This document shows, piece by piece, positions 11,557-20,420 of a stretch of 64,000 bases of DNA; positions within the stretch are counted from its first letter, which is position 1; each line of letters opens with the position of its first letter. The stretch is from Pycnococcus provasolii (Eukaryota > Chlorophyta > Pseudoscourfieldiophyceae > Pseudoscourfieldiales > Pycnococcaceae): assembly GCA_938743325.2 (NCBI GenBank), contig OW568862.1:1155501-1219500 (forward strand), written 5' to 3'. Position numbers and translations under genes: made by a program. The notes under the pieces are model-generated. The model saw only the letters and a list, made by a program, of their open reading frames with translations. It did no database searches and was not told the DNA's origin.

Positions 11557-12432
11557 ATGCGGATCGGCCTTGCGAACATGAGCGATGGCGATGGCTCCTT
11601 GGCGGCGGCCTTACCTTCTCCTTCCTCTTCTCCGGCCGCCGCACCACCTTCCTCTACGACCAACTTAACTCACAACACTCCAAAGTCTTGGACGCGCCTT
11701 GAGCTGGTGGTAGTTATGCTCGCCGGCGCGGCGGTCTTTGACTGGCTCTTCAGCTTTCTTCTGTTTGACGACGCCGCGTACGCAGAGCTCTCGTCGTTCG
11801 ATGAGCGCATGTTCATGCTCGTCCTCAGGGTCGTTTGCGCCGCCATAGGCGCCTGTCTTGCCTTGAGCGCGGTGACCGTTCGCGTCATCGTGCCGCTCGT
11901 CAGAGAAGCGCGTGCGTTGAAAGAAGCCAAGCGTTCCGCCGAGGCACTCAGGGCGGCAAGGAAGGCGTGGAGAAAAGCACACGGCGTCAGTAGGCAAACG
12001 GCAGATGACGACGGCGGCGGCGACGACGATGACGACGGCGAGGACGGCGATGCAATACCTGAAAGCCTGCATCAACGTATCTTAGAGGCGTTGGTTTGTC
12101 CCATCACGCGTGTGCAATTCGTCGACCCTGTCATCGCGGGAGATGGGCACACGTACGAGCGGGAGGCGATTGAAATGTGGCTATCGTCTGGACACGCCAC
12201 ATCACCGATGACAGGACTGCCTCTTCCGAAACCACTCTTGCTTCTGCGCAACTGGCATGCAAAGCGCCTTGCGGACGTGGCCCACGACGTCTTCGAGCAC
12301 TCGAAAGCTCTCAAGCAAAAACACGCCAGGCAGAAAAGTGCCAACAAGGAGGAACGCGAGCGCGCGGCGGAGGAATTTCTCAACGCGTTCCTCAACGACG
12401 ACGACGACGACGACGACGACTCTAGCAAGTGA
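11557..12432 (+). CDS. Membrane-anchored U-box E3 ubiquitin ligase
   Basis: ATG at 11557; a second in-frame ATG at 11578 (MSDGDGSL) is an equally good start. A disordered Ser/Pro N-terminus is followed by two hydrophobic segments (LELVVVMLAGAAVFDWLFSF and VLRVVCAAIGACLALSAVTV), a basic helix, an acidic Asp/Gly linker and then the U-box. U-box features are present: ALVCPITRVQFVDPVIAGDGHTYEREAI, then SPMTGLPL. The protein ends in a charged helix and a poly-Asp tail coded by (GAC)n. U-box proteins bind E2 enzymes and ubiquitinate substrates. The two spans place this one in a membrane with the U-box probably on the cytosolic side. Confidence 0.88.
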   Translation: MRIGLANMSDGDGSLAAALPSPSSSPAAAPPSSTTNLTHNTPKSWTRLELVVVMLAGAAVFDWLFSFLLFDDAAYAELSSFDERMFMLVLRVVCAAIGACLALSAVTVRVIVPLVREARALKEAKRSAEALRAARKAWRKAHGVSRQTADDDGGGDDDDDGEDGDAIPESLHQRILEALVCPITRVQFVDPVIAGDGHTYEREAIEMWLSSGHATSPMTGLPLPKPLLLLRNWHAKRLADVAHDVFEHSKALKQKHARQKSANKEERERAAEEFLNAFLNDDDDDDDDSSK

Positions 12433-12517
12433 TAGAGAGAGAGAGAGAGAGACAAAAACTCGTCTTTGTTTGTACTGCATCGTGTAAAATACCGAAAACG
12501 GAGTTTTGATTTTGTTT

Positions 12518-14011
12518 TTACAGACGATCCGAAACGCCGTCCGGAAAGCTGCCCGGAGGCGCGTTGTTGTGCATGATCTGCCGGAACTCGCCAGGTTCGC
12601 AGGCGTCCGGACGTCCGCGACGGCGGCGGCGGGCCTCCTCGTAGCCCATGCGGGAAACAAACTCATCTTCGCTGTCACCGTACACGTACTCGCCGTCCGT
12701 GCCTTCCACCGGCTTGCGTTCGCGACGCGTGAATTCGCGCATGCCCTCCGCATCCGTCTCGAGCATCAACGGCAGCCAGAACTCGCTCCACCGGTCCGTG
12801 AAGTCCTCATCTGTTGCCGGCTTAACGGTTGGCAGGTCATTTTTGGCGTAAACGCGATGTCCGTATTGCGTAAAGCAGCTTGCTGGCTTCGCCTTGCCTG
12901 GGCTCTTGAAGCCATAGCTCGGGCTCAACGAGCCAGTTCCCGTCGCCAGCATTTCGCGGTCTGAGGCTGCGGTAAAATCCATGAGGCTACGCGGGATTAC
13001 CTCACTGATGCCGTCGACAGCCTCAGCCTCCAGCTGCGAAGGGTCGGCGCCGTCCTCACCCCACGGCACGATATCGATGTGCTCCGAGACGAAGCGTGCA
13101 GGTCGTGGCGCCGTTTCCTGGTCAGGGTCGAGCAGCAGCGAGTGCAGATCGTCCGCCGCACTTTCCGTCTGAACGCGCAGCTCGAGTCGTTCTCCCGACA
13201 TTGGAATCTGAGGGTTGGTCACGTGGTCCAGCTCGCTCACAATCGCACCTCCATCCTCCGCCGCGTACTCGGCGCGCATGCGGTGCGCGATGTTCTCGTC
13301 GCGTGCAAAGGCAAATGCGTCCCAGGTTGCTCGCATGATGGGCGACGTGCGTGGGTCCGCGCACTCGTTCGGTATGTCGTGCACGTCCTCGTTCTCCTTC
13401 GTCTCGTACTCCTCTCCCATTGCCGCCATCTGCTGCATTAGGAAGTACCTCTCGCGGAAGAGGCTTCTCTGACCGGCAACGCGGCAGTCGTACTGCGCAA
13501 GTCCAGGAACGATGTGCCGGGACGAGAATGGCGAGGGTTCGCCCGACTTGTTCTGCAGTTTCTGGTCGATGAAGTTGTCGCGCTGGTGGCTTCGAAAAAA
13601 CCCGGCGATGTACCTCATGCGCCATCTCGCGTCCTGGTGCATCCAGTGCTTGGCGCGCCCCACCGCACGCATTTCGCGCGCGGACATTCCCGTGCCCACG
13701 CGCACCTTCAGCTCCGCACCGTCGACGTGCGTGTACACGCGCGACGGCGGGCCGAGGCTGTCGAGCAGGTCTTCCGTGTCGGTGTCGACCATGGCCGCCG
13801 CTAGCTCACGCACTTCGCGCGGCGAGGGATCCTCGCCGCCGCGCCCGGTACCCCAGCTGTTTCCCTGAGGCGCTGACCCCGAGCCTGACGACGCACGAAG
13901 AGGACGAAGCCTAAACCTAGGACAGGCAGACGACGACACCATTCCAACCCTGCCTGACGACGAAGAGGCAGGGGCACGGCCACCAGGCACCGGAAAACGG
14001 CAAGCCGCCAT
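12518..14011 (-). CDS. Protein of unknown function with plastid-type leader (497 aa)
   Basis: The ATG at 14011 (MAACRFPVPGGRAP) starts a Ser/Arg/Ala-rich, acid-poor leader of about 60 residues typical of chloroplast transit peptides. The frame is open five codons further up to a GTG, but the ATG is the better start. The mature part is hydrophilic with many Arg, Trp, Met and acidic residues (for example REMRAVGRAKHWMHQDARW and MRYIAGFFRSHQRDNF), and no membrane span. I do not recognise the family. It ends convergently with the U-box gene, about 85 bases away. A role in the plastid is inferred from the leader only. Confidence 0.75.
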   Translation of the reverse strand: MAACRFPVPGGRAPASSSSGRVGMVSSSACPRFRLRPLRASSGSGSAPQGNSWGTGRGGEDPSPREVRELAAAMVDTDTEDLLDSLGPPSRVYTHVDGAELKVRVGTGMSAREMRAVGRAKHWMHQDARWRMRYIAGFFRSHQRDNFIDQKLQNKSGEPSPFSSRHIVPGLAQYDCRVAGQRSLFRERYFLMQQMAAMGEEYETKENEDVHDIPNECADPRTSPIMRATWDAFAFARDENIAHRMRAEYAAEDGGAIVSELDHVTNPQIPMSGERLELRVQTESAADDLHSLLLDPDQETAPRPARFVSEHIDIVPWGEDGADPSQLEAEAVDGISEVIPRSLMDFTAASDREMLATGTGSLSPSYGFKSPGKAKPASCFTQYGHRVYAKNDLPTVKPATDEDFTDRWSEFWLPLMLETDAEGMREFTRRERKPVEGTDGEYVYGDSEDEFVSRMGYEEARRRRRGRPDACEPGEFRQIMHNNAPPGSFPDGVSDRL

Positions 14012-14465
14012 TATGAGCAACACCACAGAGGGTTCTTCTTCGGAAATGAGATGAAAACAACTTCAGGCGGCTAGGCTGAGAAGAAAACAAAACAGAGAAG
14101 GACAGGACGGTCCTGACGTCTTATCCGGACTCCTCCGGGAAAGAACACCCTGAAAAAGAACACCATCGATGGGGCAGGGAATTATTCAATTCGGGGTTTT
14201 AAGAGGAAACAACTTCTCCAAAATAGCACTAGGGGTTAGAGAACCTGCTTTAATCTTAGAGGACCTGATTGGTTTAGTAGAATAGAGAGCACACGTGTAC
14301 TATTGTCTGGGGAACGTTTGCGGTGTACCTTTACAGTTGACAGTACTGGCTGGACACAGGCTGTCCGGTGCATCCTTTGGAATGGTGGGAGTGAAGGGAC
14401 GACTGCTGGATGGATGGACAGAGTAAAGTACACTTTTTTACTGAATGAGGTAGGGATCTCTACCC
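14012..14465. other. Spacer between two minus-strand genes
   Basis: No gene seen. The only feature is the conserved element at 14375-14460, in the 3' flank of the kinesin gene. The part from about 14050 to 14300 is AT-richer than the genes around it. Confidence 0.6.
14375..14460 (-). repeat. Conserved 3'-flank element, copy 3
   Basis: Read on the minus strand it begins GAGATCCCT five bases after the kinesin stop codon. It then matches the copies at 28258 and 41754: TCATTCAGTAA, ACTTTA, TGTCCA, GTCGTC and TTCAC in the same order. It carries small insertions relative to the other two (three bases after GAGATCCCT and about eight before GTCGTC). Like the others it lies in sense orientation in what should be the 3' UTR. 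Confidence 0.75.
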
Positions 14466-17400
14466 TTACTGGATCACGCACAACCTCTTTCGACCGACCG
14501 GGACAGGGCCAGCGCCAGCGCCAGCGCCAGAGGGAGAAGGGTTCGGATTCGGCGCGGACGCCACCGTGCTCTCCGCGTGCTCAGACGGCGGCGGAGGCAT
14601 CGGCGCGATGCGGTATTTTCCACGCGCACGACCTTGCGTGGACGTAGAAGGAGGCATAGCCAATGGCGTCGGATCCGCGTCCGAATCCAACGACGACGCG
14701 CGCGCGAGCTCGCCGTCCAACGGACGAGGCGCGAGCGGCGCGAGGCGGCGAGACTTCGGCACGACATTAGTGCTGCTCGCCAAGACGAGGCGCTCTAGGC
14801 GCTTCATCTCACCTTCCATGCGTGCAAGCTGCTCGAGTGCCGCGCGCGCCGTCTCCTCGGCAGCCTCCACGCGTGCCAACCACTCATCGCGGCGCTGGAC
14901 GTGCATATCAATCACCGCGATCGCCTCCTCCGCCGTCTGCTCGATGCGTGCTCGTCTTTTCTCGAGCTCGGACACGGCAGCCGCGCGTCGCTCCTCAACC
15001 AATGCGGCAGCCTTGTGCGCCTCCTCCTGCGCAGCCTGCTCGATGCGAGCTTGCTCGCGATCGAGCTCCTCGAGAGCGGAAGCGCGCTGCTGCTCGAGCC
15101 GCGCGGCGGCAGCACGAACATCTGCGGCAGCCTTGTGTGCCTCCTCCTGCGCAGCCTGCTCGATGCGAGCTTGCTCGCGCTCGAGCTCCTCGAGAGCAGA
15201 AGCGCGCTGCTGCTCGAGCCGCGCGGCGGCTTCACGCGATTCCTCCTCAGCATCATGGTGCTGCTGTTGTGGCGCCACGATCATCGCCATCCCTTCGTTC
15301 GGCTGCGGCGGCGGCGTGGCGAAGACGTCGATGGTCACGGTACCGTCCGCCAGCGCGCCGCCAAGGCTAGCATGAGCAGACAGAAGAAAACGAGTTGTCC
15401 AATTCATTGATGCAGAACCGTTGTAAGCGGGAAACGATTCGTCGAGGGATAGCACGCCTTCCTCCTGCGTTGCGTAGGAGTTGGGAATGTCGCAGTGCGC
15501 CTCCAGCACAACACCCCACCCGTCTTCACGAGGCACACCCTCGACGCGCGTGACGCCTACCTCAACCGCCTCGTCCACCATGTGTGCCTCGACTGCAACA
15601 GACGCACCAGTTCCGCCGAGCGGCGCAAATGCTGGCAGCAGAGCACCCTTACCAGTTGCCGCGGAGGTTGATAGGCCGTGCTCGAGCGGTGCGAGGTATA
15701 GCGTGCACCGACCAAGCTCGTACAGAAATCCAGCCGGATCATTGAAAGGGTCACCCGCATAGTGCGCGTGCACAGCCTGCTCCTCTGCCCAGTCACGAGC
15801 CGCCGCACACGCCTGCATCTCGCGCATGCCCTCGAGTCTGTCCTCAAAGACATCGAGAGGCCAGAGGCTTGCGGGACGCGCCGCCGACCCGGAGGCGACT
15901 GCAACATTCGAGGTAGCCACCTCCACGCAAGCGCCACCCAACAATTTCGAGCTGCTGTCGGCGTCGTCGTGACCCGCGGCACCGCGAGCTGGGCGCCGCA
16001 CAAGCTTTAGTTGGAATCGCCTGCGGCGCTTCAGTCGCTTCGCGAGCGCATTCGCCTCCTCCACCATCGGGAGCGCCCGAAGCACATCCGACTCGAGCCG
16101 GCGCTTTGCCACGGTGGACACCTGAGACGCGCGCTCCTTTGCTCGCGCCATGTCGTCCGCAGTGCGTCGCGAAGCCTGCATTGCGCGGATCGCTAGCACC
16201 TGCTCCTCGAGGGCACCCTCAAGTTCCGTCTCCTTTTGCTGAAAATCCACCAGCTGCATTTCGAAGGCACTCTGCGCCATCTCCAGTGCTTCCCGGCTCG
16301 CGCCCGCCGCAGCATTCGCAGCCACAGCCGCTGCCGATGCGGAACGCGCCTCGAAGTCCGCCGCACGAGCACGTACAGCTTCGAGCTCGGTTTGTACCTC
16401 AGCGCGCTCCTGCCGCACATCCTCGAGCTCTTGCTCGATAGATGCATGCGCCTCCGCAGCCGCCTTGAGCTCCTCCGCTCGCTCGGAAGCCTCCATTTCA
16501 GCCTTCAATCTCGAGCGCTCCATCTTCTCTTCGCTCTCCCTCGCCTCCGAGGTGTACGTCGCCTTGTCCTCAGAAGGCGGCGAGAAGACGGCGTCCGTTG
16601 CAGTGTCAGCCGTTGACCTGATGGGAGTGGTAGTGCTGGCGGAAACAGTCGACGATTTTTCGGGCGACGCGGCTGCTGACGGTGGCAGAGAAGCAGATGC
16701 GCCGCCGAGAAGCGCGTCGAGTTCGCCGCTCACCTCGACAAGCTCGCGGCGTGCATCCTCCCAGGAAGGCAGGGAGTACCGAGATCCAGATCGTCCGTCT
16801 TGGTAGCAAAGAGCGTGGTAATTTCCGAGCATGACGCGATCACCGGGATGCAGCAGCATCGGTGCCGCCGCTCCGCCTGCACCGGGTAGAACGCGGCGGC
16901 CATTCACGTAGCAGGGTGCTTCGCCAATTGCCACAATCGTTGCCGTCACGCCGCCAGTCCCATCCGCCGCGTCGTAGGCGCCGGGAAGGGCTCGCACGAC
17001 GGTGATCTCGCAGTGATCGCCAAAAACCCCCGCACCGCCAAGCACGACTCGTGCGGGGACGCCACCACCACCCTCTTCACCCCCTCCCGGGCCATCTGGC
17101 ATGCGTGCGCCAATTACCGTGCGACCATTTACGACGAGGCGGTATCGCAGAGTTCCCGAAAGCGACGGATCTTCGTGCAGGTTGACGAGATGCGGTGTCT
17201 CGGCGGATGTGTTCATGCCGCAGGCGCGCAGCGTATCCTTTTGCCTCCGCGCGAGCGCACGGCTTTGCTCGAGCCGACTTTCCCAGTCGCCCGTGCTAGC
17301 CTGAACCTTCGCGAGTTCGTCGTATGCAGCCGCAAGCTGGCCCTCAAGCTTCCCACTCAAAACTGTTGACGATTCCTCGGATGCGCGCAGAGCCGCGTCG

Positions 17401-18686
17401 CGATCGGCAAGGTCCTGCCTGAGGCGCACCACCTCCGAGCTAAGCTCCTGCGCGCGCTTCGCATCGGCGACCACCGCCTCCTGCGCCACGACTGCGGCAG
17501 CCGCCGCGTCGAGGCGCTCGGCGTTGACTCGTGCGCGCGTCCGCACCTCGCGCGCTCGCGACGCGTACTGCAAAGTCGAGAGCGTTTCATGGTAGTCGCG
17601 TTCGCTCGGGCTGAGCGTAGCGATCAGGCTTGTGCGTGCATTTCCTCCCAGGCTCTCGCGCAGAAGGTGCGTCATCACGGAGTCGCGGTACGGGATGTGT
17701 GGCTTGTCGCGTCCGTCTCTCGCAGCGGCAACGAGCGCGTTGATGCACTTGCCAAGTGCGCCGAGACTTCGATTGATGTGGCTTCCCTCTCGAAGTCGGT
17801 CGCCCATCGCGCCGGTGCGTGCCGCCCGCTCCGAACCTGCGAGGTCAACCAGGCTGAGCGTCGCGCGCCTCGCCTTCTTCGACGACTCCTCACGCACGGC
17901 GAGTGTGAGCTGGAATACGGTATGCGCTCGGCTGGACTGGCGATTCATGTTCGTCGACGCGACAGTGCGCACGCTGAGACCGACGTCAAGCAGGCTAAGC
18001 GCCTCGTCGGCGGATGCGACGGCACGCGCGCTGAGCCCCTCGAGGTAAGGCCCTGTCTTGGGGTGTTCACGAACCTTTAGCCCTGTGGGCGCGAGCGTCG
18101 CGCTCGCCGCCTTGTGCCAATTTTTCTTTGGCGTTGACGTCGCGCCGTCACTGGCATTGCTGTCGGCAGCCTGGTGCACCGCGAAGAGGTCTCGGCACCG
18201 TTCGTTGTAGATTTCGAACATGCTCACCTCCACCCGACATGTCGTTCCCGCCGCAGCTTTCACGCGGTCAAAGAGCCTGCTGGCGGCGCGCGGGATGATG
18301 CCCTTCTCGCGATGGTCGTTTGCGTTGCCAACCATGAGGTGGCTCTTTCCCGATCCCGTCTGGCCGTATGCGAAGAGCGTGGCGTTGTACCCGTCCCACG
18401 TAGCGTCGATGAGTTCGTCGCCGACGGTGTCGAATACTTCCGCCTGCGTTGCGTTTTCGTCGAAACCGACGTCGAAGTCAAACTCGAGCTTCGCCTCGGT
18501 TTCTGGGTGCACAGCCGTGACGGCAATGAGGCCATCTCCCTTTCCGCGTTCCGCAATCGTCAGGCACTGCTTGACGTCGGACTTGACTTCCGCCTCGGCC
18601 ATCGGCCGCAGCCGCACACCTACCGCGACTCTCTGGCTCGCGGCGGTGGAGGCGTCACCGCCACCTCCCGCCGCGTTTGCCGCCAT
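14466..18686 (-). CDS. Kinesin-3-type motor with FHA domain
   Basis: The ATG at 18686 gives 1406 aa; the frame reaches 18710 only through a TTG. The motor domain is N-terminal (about 18-395): P-loop GQTGSGKS at 108-115, switch I NRQSSRAH at 248-255, switch II DLAGSERA at 281-288. After a short coiled coil comes the kinesin-3 signature PHLVNLHEDPSLSGTLRY and an FHA-like domain (about 498-630). Long coiled coils follow, then a second globular region near 930-1150 and a C-terminal coiled coil with two near-identical repeats around EEAHKAAADVRAAAARLEQQ. It should walk on microtubules toward plus ends carrying membrane cargo. All nucleotide-binding motifs look intact. No PH domain is evident, unlike KIF1A. 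The C-terminus is disordered (Ala/Pro/Gly) and ends KRLCVIQ. Confidence 0.95.
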   Translation of the reverse strand: MAANAAGGGGDASTAASQRVAVGVRLRPMAEAEVKSDVKQCLTIAERGKGDGLIAVTAVHPETEAKLEFDFDVGFDENATQAEVFDTVGDELIDATWDGYNATLFAYGQTGSGKSHLMVGNANDHREKGIIPRAASRLFDRVKAAAGTTCRVEVSMFEIYNERCRDLFAVHQAADSNASDGATSTPKKNWHKAASATLAPTGLKVREHPKTGPYLEGLSARAVASADEALSLLDVGLSVRTVASTNMNRQSSRAHTVFQLTLAVREESSKKARRATLSLVDLAGSERAARTGAMGDRLREGSHINRSLGALGKCINALVAAARDGRDKPHIPYRDSVMTHLLRESLGGNARTSLIATLSPSERDYHETLSTLQYASRAREVRTRARVNAERLDAAAAAVVAQEAVVADAKRAQELSSEVVRLRQDLADRDAALRASEESSTVLSGKLEGQLAAAYDELAKVQASTGDWESRLEQSRALARRQKDTLRACGMNTSAETPHLVNLHEDPSLSGTLRYRLVVNGRTVIGARMPDGPGGGEEGGGGVPARVVLGGAGVFGDHCEITVVRALPGAYDAADGTGGVTATIVAIGEAPCYVNGRRVLPGAGGAAAPMLLHPGDRVMLGNYHALCYQDGRSGSRYSLPSWEDARRELVEVSGELDALLGGASASLPPSAAASPEKSSTVSASTTTPIRSTADTATDAVFSPPSEDKATYTSEARESEEKMERSRLKAEMEASERAEELKAAAEAHASIEQELEDVRQERAEVQTELEAVRARAADFEARSASAAAVAANAAAGASREALEMAQSAFEMQLVDFQQKETELEGALEEQVLAIRAMQASRRTADDMARAKERASQVSTVAKRRLESDVLRALPMVEEANALAKRLKRRRRFQLKLVRRPARGAAGHDDADSSSKLLGGACVEVATSNVAVASGSAARPASLWPLDVFEDRLEGMREMQACAAARDWAEEQAVHAHYAGDPFNDPAGFLYELGRCTLYLAPLEHGLSTSAATGKGALLPAFAPLGGTGASVAVEAHMVDEAVEVGVTRVEGVPREDGWGVVLEAHCDIPNSYATQEEGVLSLDESFPAYNGSASMNWTTRFLLSAHASLGGALADGTVTIDVFATPPPQPNEGMAMIVAPQQQHHDAEEESREAAARLEQQRASALEELEREQARIEQAAQEEAHKAAADVRAAAARLEQQRASALEELDREQARIEQAAQEEAHKAAALVEERRAAAVSELEKRRARIEQTAEEAIAVIDMHVQRRDEWLARVEAAEETARAALEQLARMEGEMKRLERLVLASSTNVVPKSRRLAPLAPRPLDGELARASSLDSDADPTPLAMPPSTSTQGRARGKYRIAPMPPPPSEHAESTVASAPNPNPSPSGAGAGAGPVPVGRKRLCVIQ

Positions 18687-19050
18687 GGTCGCCGCCGTGC
18701 TTGTGCGCAACCTCGCGCCTAAACCAAAGCCTTGACCAAGCCGACCAAGCTACCCGTGCTCATCACGGCATGAAGAGGCGCTGAGGCGGTGCGGCCGGCA
18801 AGTTCTTAAGGCGTCAAACGATGGTCAAAAACTCAAAAAAGGATTGCCCGGTAAATTCATTCAGAACAAGCATAGTTAGCAACGGTGGGTCCCCAGTTGG
18901 CAACCGAACTGGTCTCGGACGCGGAGGCTCGTTTCGACTTTCGACTCGCCTTTCTGCCTTGGGTGGGATTTCGTCGCAACGCAACTCGCAACTCGCAGCT
19001 CGAGAGTCTCGGAACGGCCACGGAGGCAAAAACCCTAACCTAACCTAACC

Positions 19051-19298
19051 CAAGGGCATATTAACGTATGGGCCGGTCACTCCTACCAAGGGTTGAAGCA
19101 AGGCCAGGGAACCGGGGTTTGATCAAGGCAACCTCTCCAACCTCCAACTACCCTTAGAAAAATCGTCCCAACGCACCCCCGACAAAATGAATCCTCCATT
19201 CGACCATTCCCCGCATGGATTTCCCTAACCCCGGTTCCCTGGCCTTGCTTCAACGGGGCCCAACGGGAGTGACCGGCCCATACGTTAATATGCCCTTG
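19051..19298. repeat. Fold-back (inverted-repeat) element
   Basis: Left arm about 19051-19117 and right arm about 19228-19298 are inverted copies, identical in two blocks. The outer block is about 33 bases, containing GGGCATATTAACGTATGGGC. The inner block is about 28 bases, containing GAAGCAAGGCCAGGG. They differ only at a short central segment. The loop is about 110 bases. The flanks are both CCTAACC-like, which may be a target duplication. It resembles a non-autonomous fold-back/MITE-type DNA element. No coding capacity. Confidence 0.75.
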
Positions 19299-19643
19299 CC
19301 TAACCTGTTCAACGGTGACGGAGAGGTGACGGAGCGAGCCGCGGCCTCCCTTCCATCCCTTCGAAGCATTGCCTTGAAGCATGCCATTGCACCATTGGCC
19401 GGTTACATGGTCCGACAACGTGCCAGGCAACCACGAGTGCGAGTGGTTCGTTCAGCCAGTTAGTTCAGAACAGGGTCGACCGTAGGTGAACCTGTACCGT
19501 AGCACTACTGGAATGGGAATGGGAAGGAGGGACACTTGTAAAGCCTCGAGACACACACACACAGAGCACTTGCAGCCGAGACACACAAACTGGCAAGAAA
19601 CACATCGCTACGGTACTGTCAGACTAGACTGGAGCACTCATGA

Positions 19644-19678
19644 ACTGCACTGCGCTGCACTGCACTGCACTGCACTGC
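19644..19678 (+). repeat. ACTGC microsatellite
   Basis: Six to seven tandem pentamers with one substitution (TGCGC). A shorter reverse-complement run of GCAGT units occurs at about 51205-51222. Confidence 0.85.
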
Positions 19679-20420
19679 CTAAACAGCCTCCAGCTCCCTC
19701 CCGCTGATAGGCTCGCTCTTGTGCCTTCGTCCTTCGTCCTGAGGTTGCACCTTGCAAGCACTCCAAGAAACACACTCGAAGCACTACAGTCCAGCTGTAT
19801 GTAGTGAGCGCAGCATACCTTAGCGCCTTAGCGGGCAGGAAGGACCCATTCCTTCCCGACGACCAAGCAAGCAGGGAAGGCGAGCTTCGAGGCAGGCAGT
19901 TTGCTGTCGTCTCCTGTCGGGAACGTCTTCGCCTTCGCCTTCATCCTCGTGCTCGTGCTCGTCTTCACGAGGCCGTCGACGCTACAGTAGACTAAGGTAG
20001 GGCTACGAAGCGTACTCTCGCAGCAGGCCGGCCTCTACTCGCCAAGTCCAGCCGAGCCTCTTCAGAGCGTCTGTCTGAGCCTCCGCTGCCTCCTCCTTCT
20101 CTCTCCTCTCGCCCTCTCCGTTGTTGGCAACCACCAACGCTTAAGCCGCGCAGAGGTTCCCGTACTTAAGCCTCCTCTCGCCCGTTCTCGTCGTGGCTTG
20201 GCGGTGTGAAAGGCCACGCTCTTCGCTCAGCTCAGTGTTTGTGGACACTGGCCAACGTCGACGCGTCGCGCGAGCATCCTTCTAGGGATTGCTCTTTGAG
20301 CGAGCCAACCCAAGCCGCTGGTTCAGCGCGTCGGTCGGTGGCACCTCAAAGGGCGCTTCGAGCCTGGGCGGTTGTGGGGAAACAGGCCGTGGGTTGTTTG
20401 GAACATAACACAACTGCAAC

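Larger units (their letters stand above)
18687..20420. other. Long spacer between divergent genes
   Basis: Contains the divergent promoters of the kinesin and LamG genes. Recognisable parts are a degenerate CCCTAA run (19031-19051), a fold-back repeat (19051-19298), an (ACTGC)n microsatellite (19644-19678) and pyrimidine-rich sequence from about 20050 that is probably the 5' leader of the gene at 20421. Short ORFs here look like chance. Confidence 0.6.

Noticed and set aside
19480-19494. Fifteen bases identical to the 3' end of 18S rRNA (CCGTAGGTGAACCTG)
   Set aside because: No flanking rRNA similarity on either side; one 15-base match to some part of a 7-kb rDNA unit is expected by chance in a window this long.
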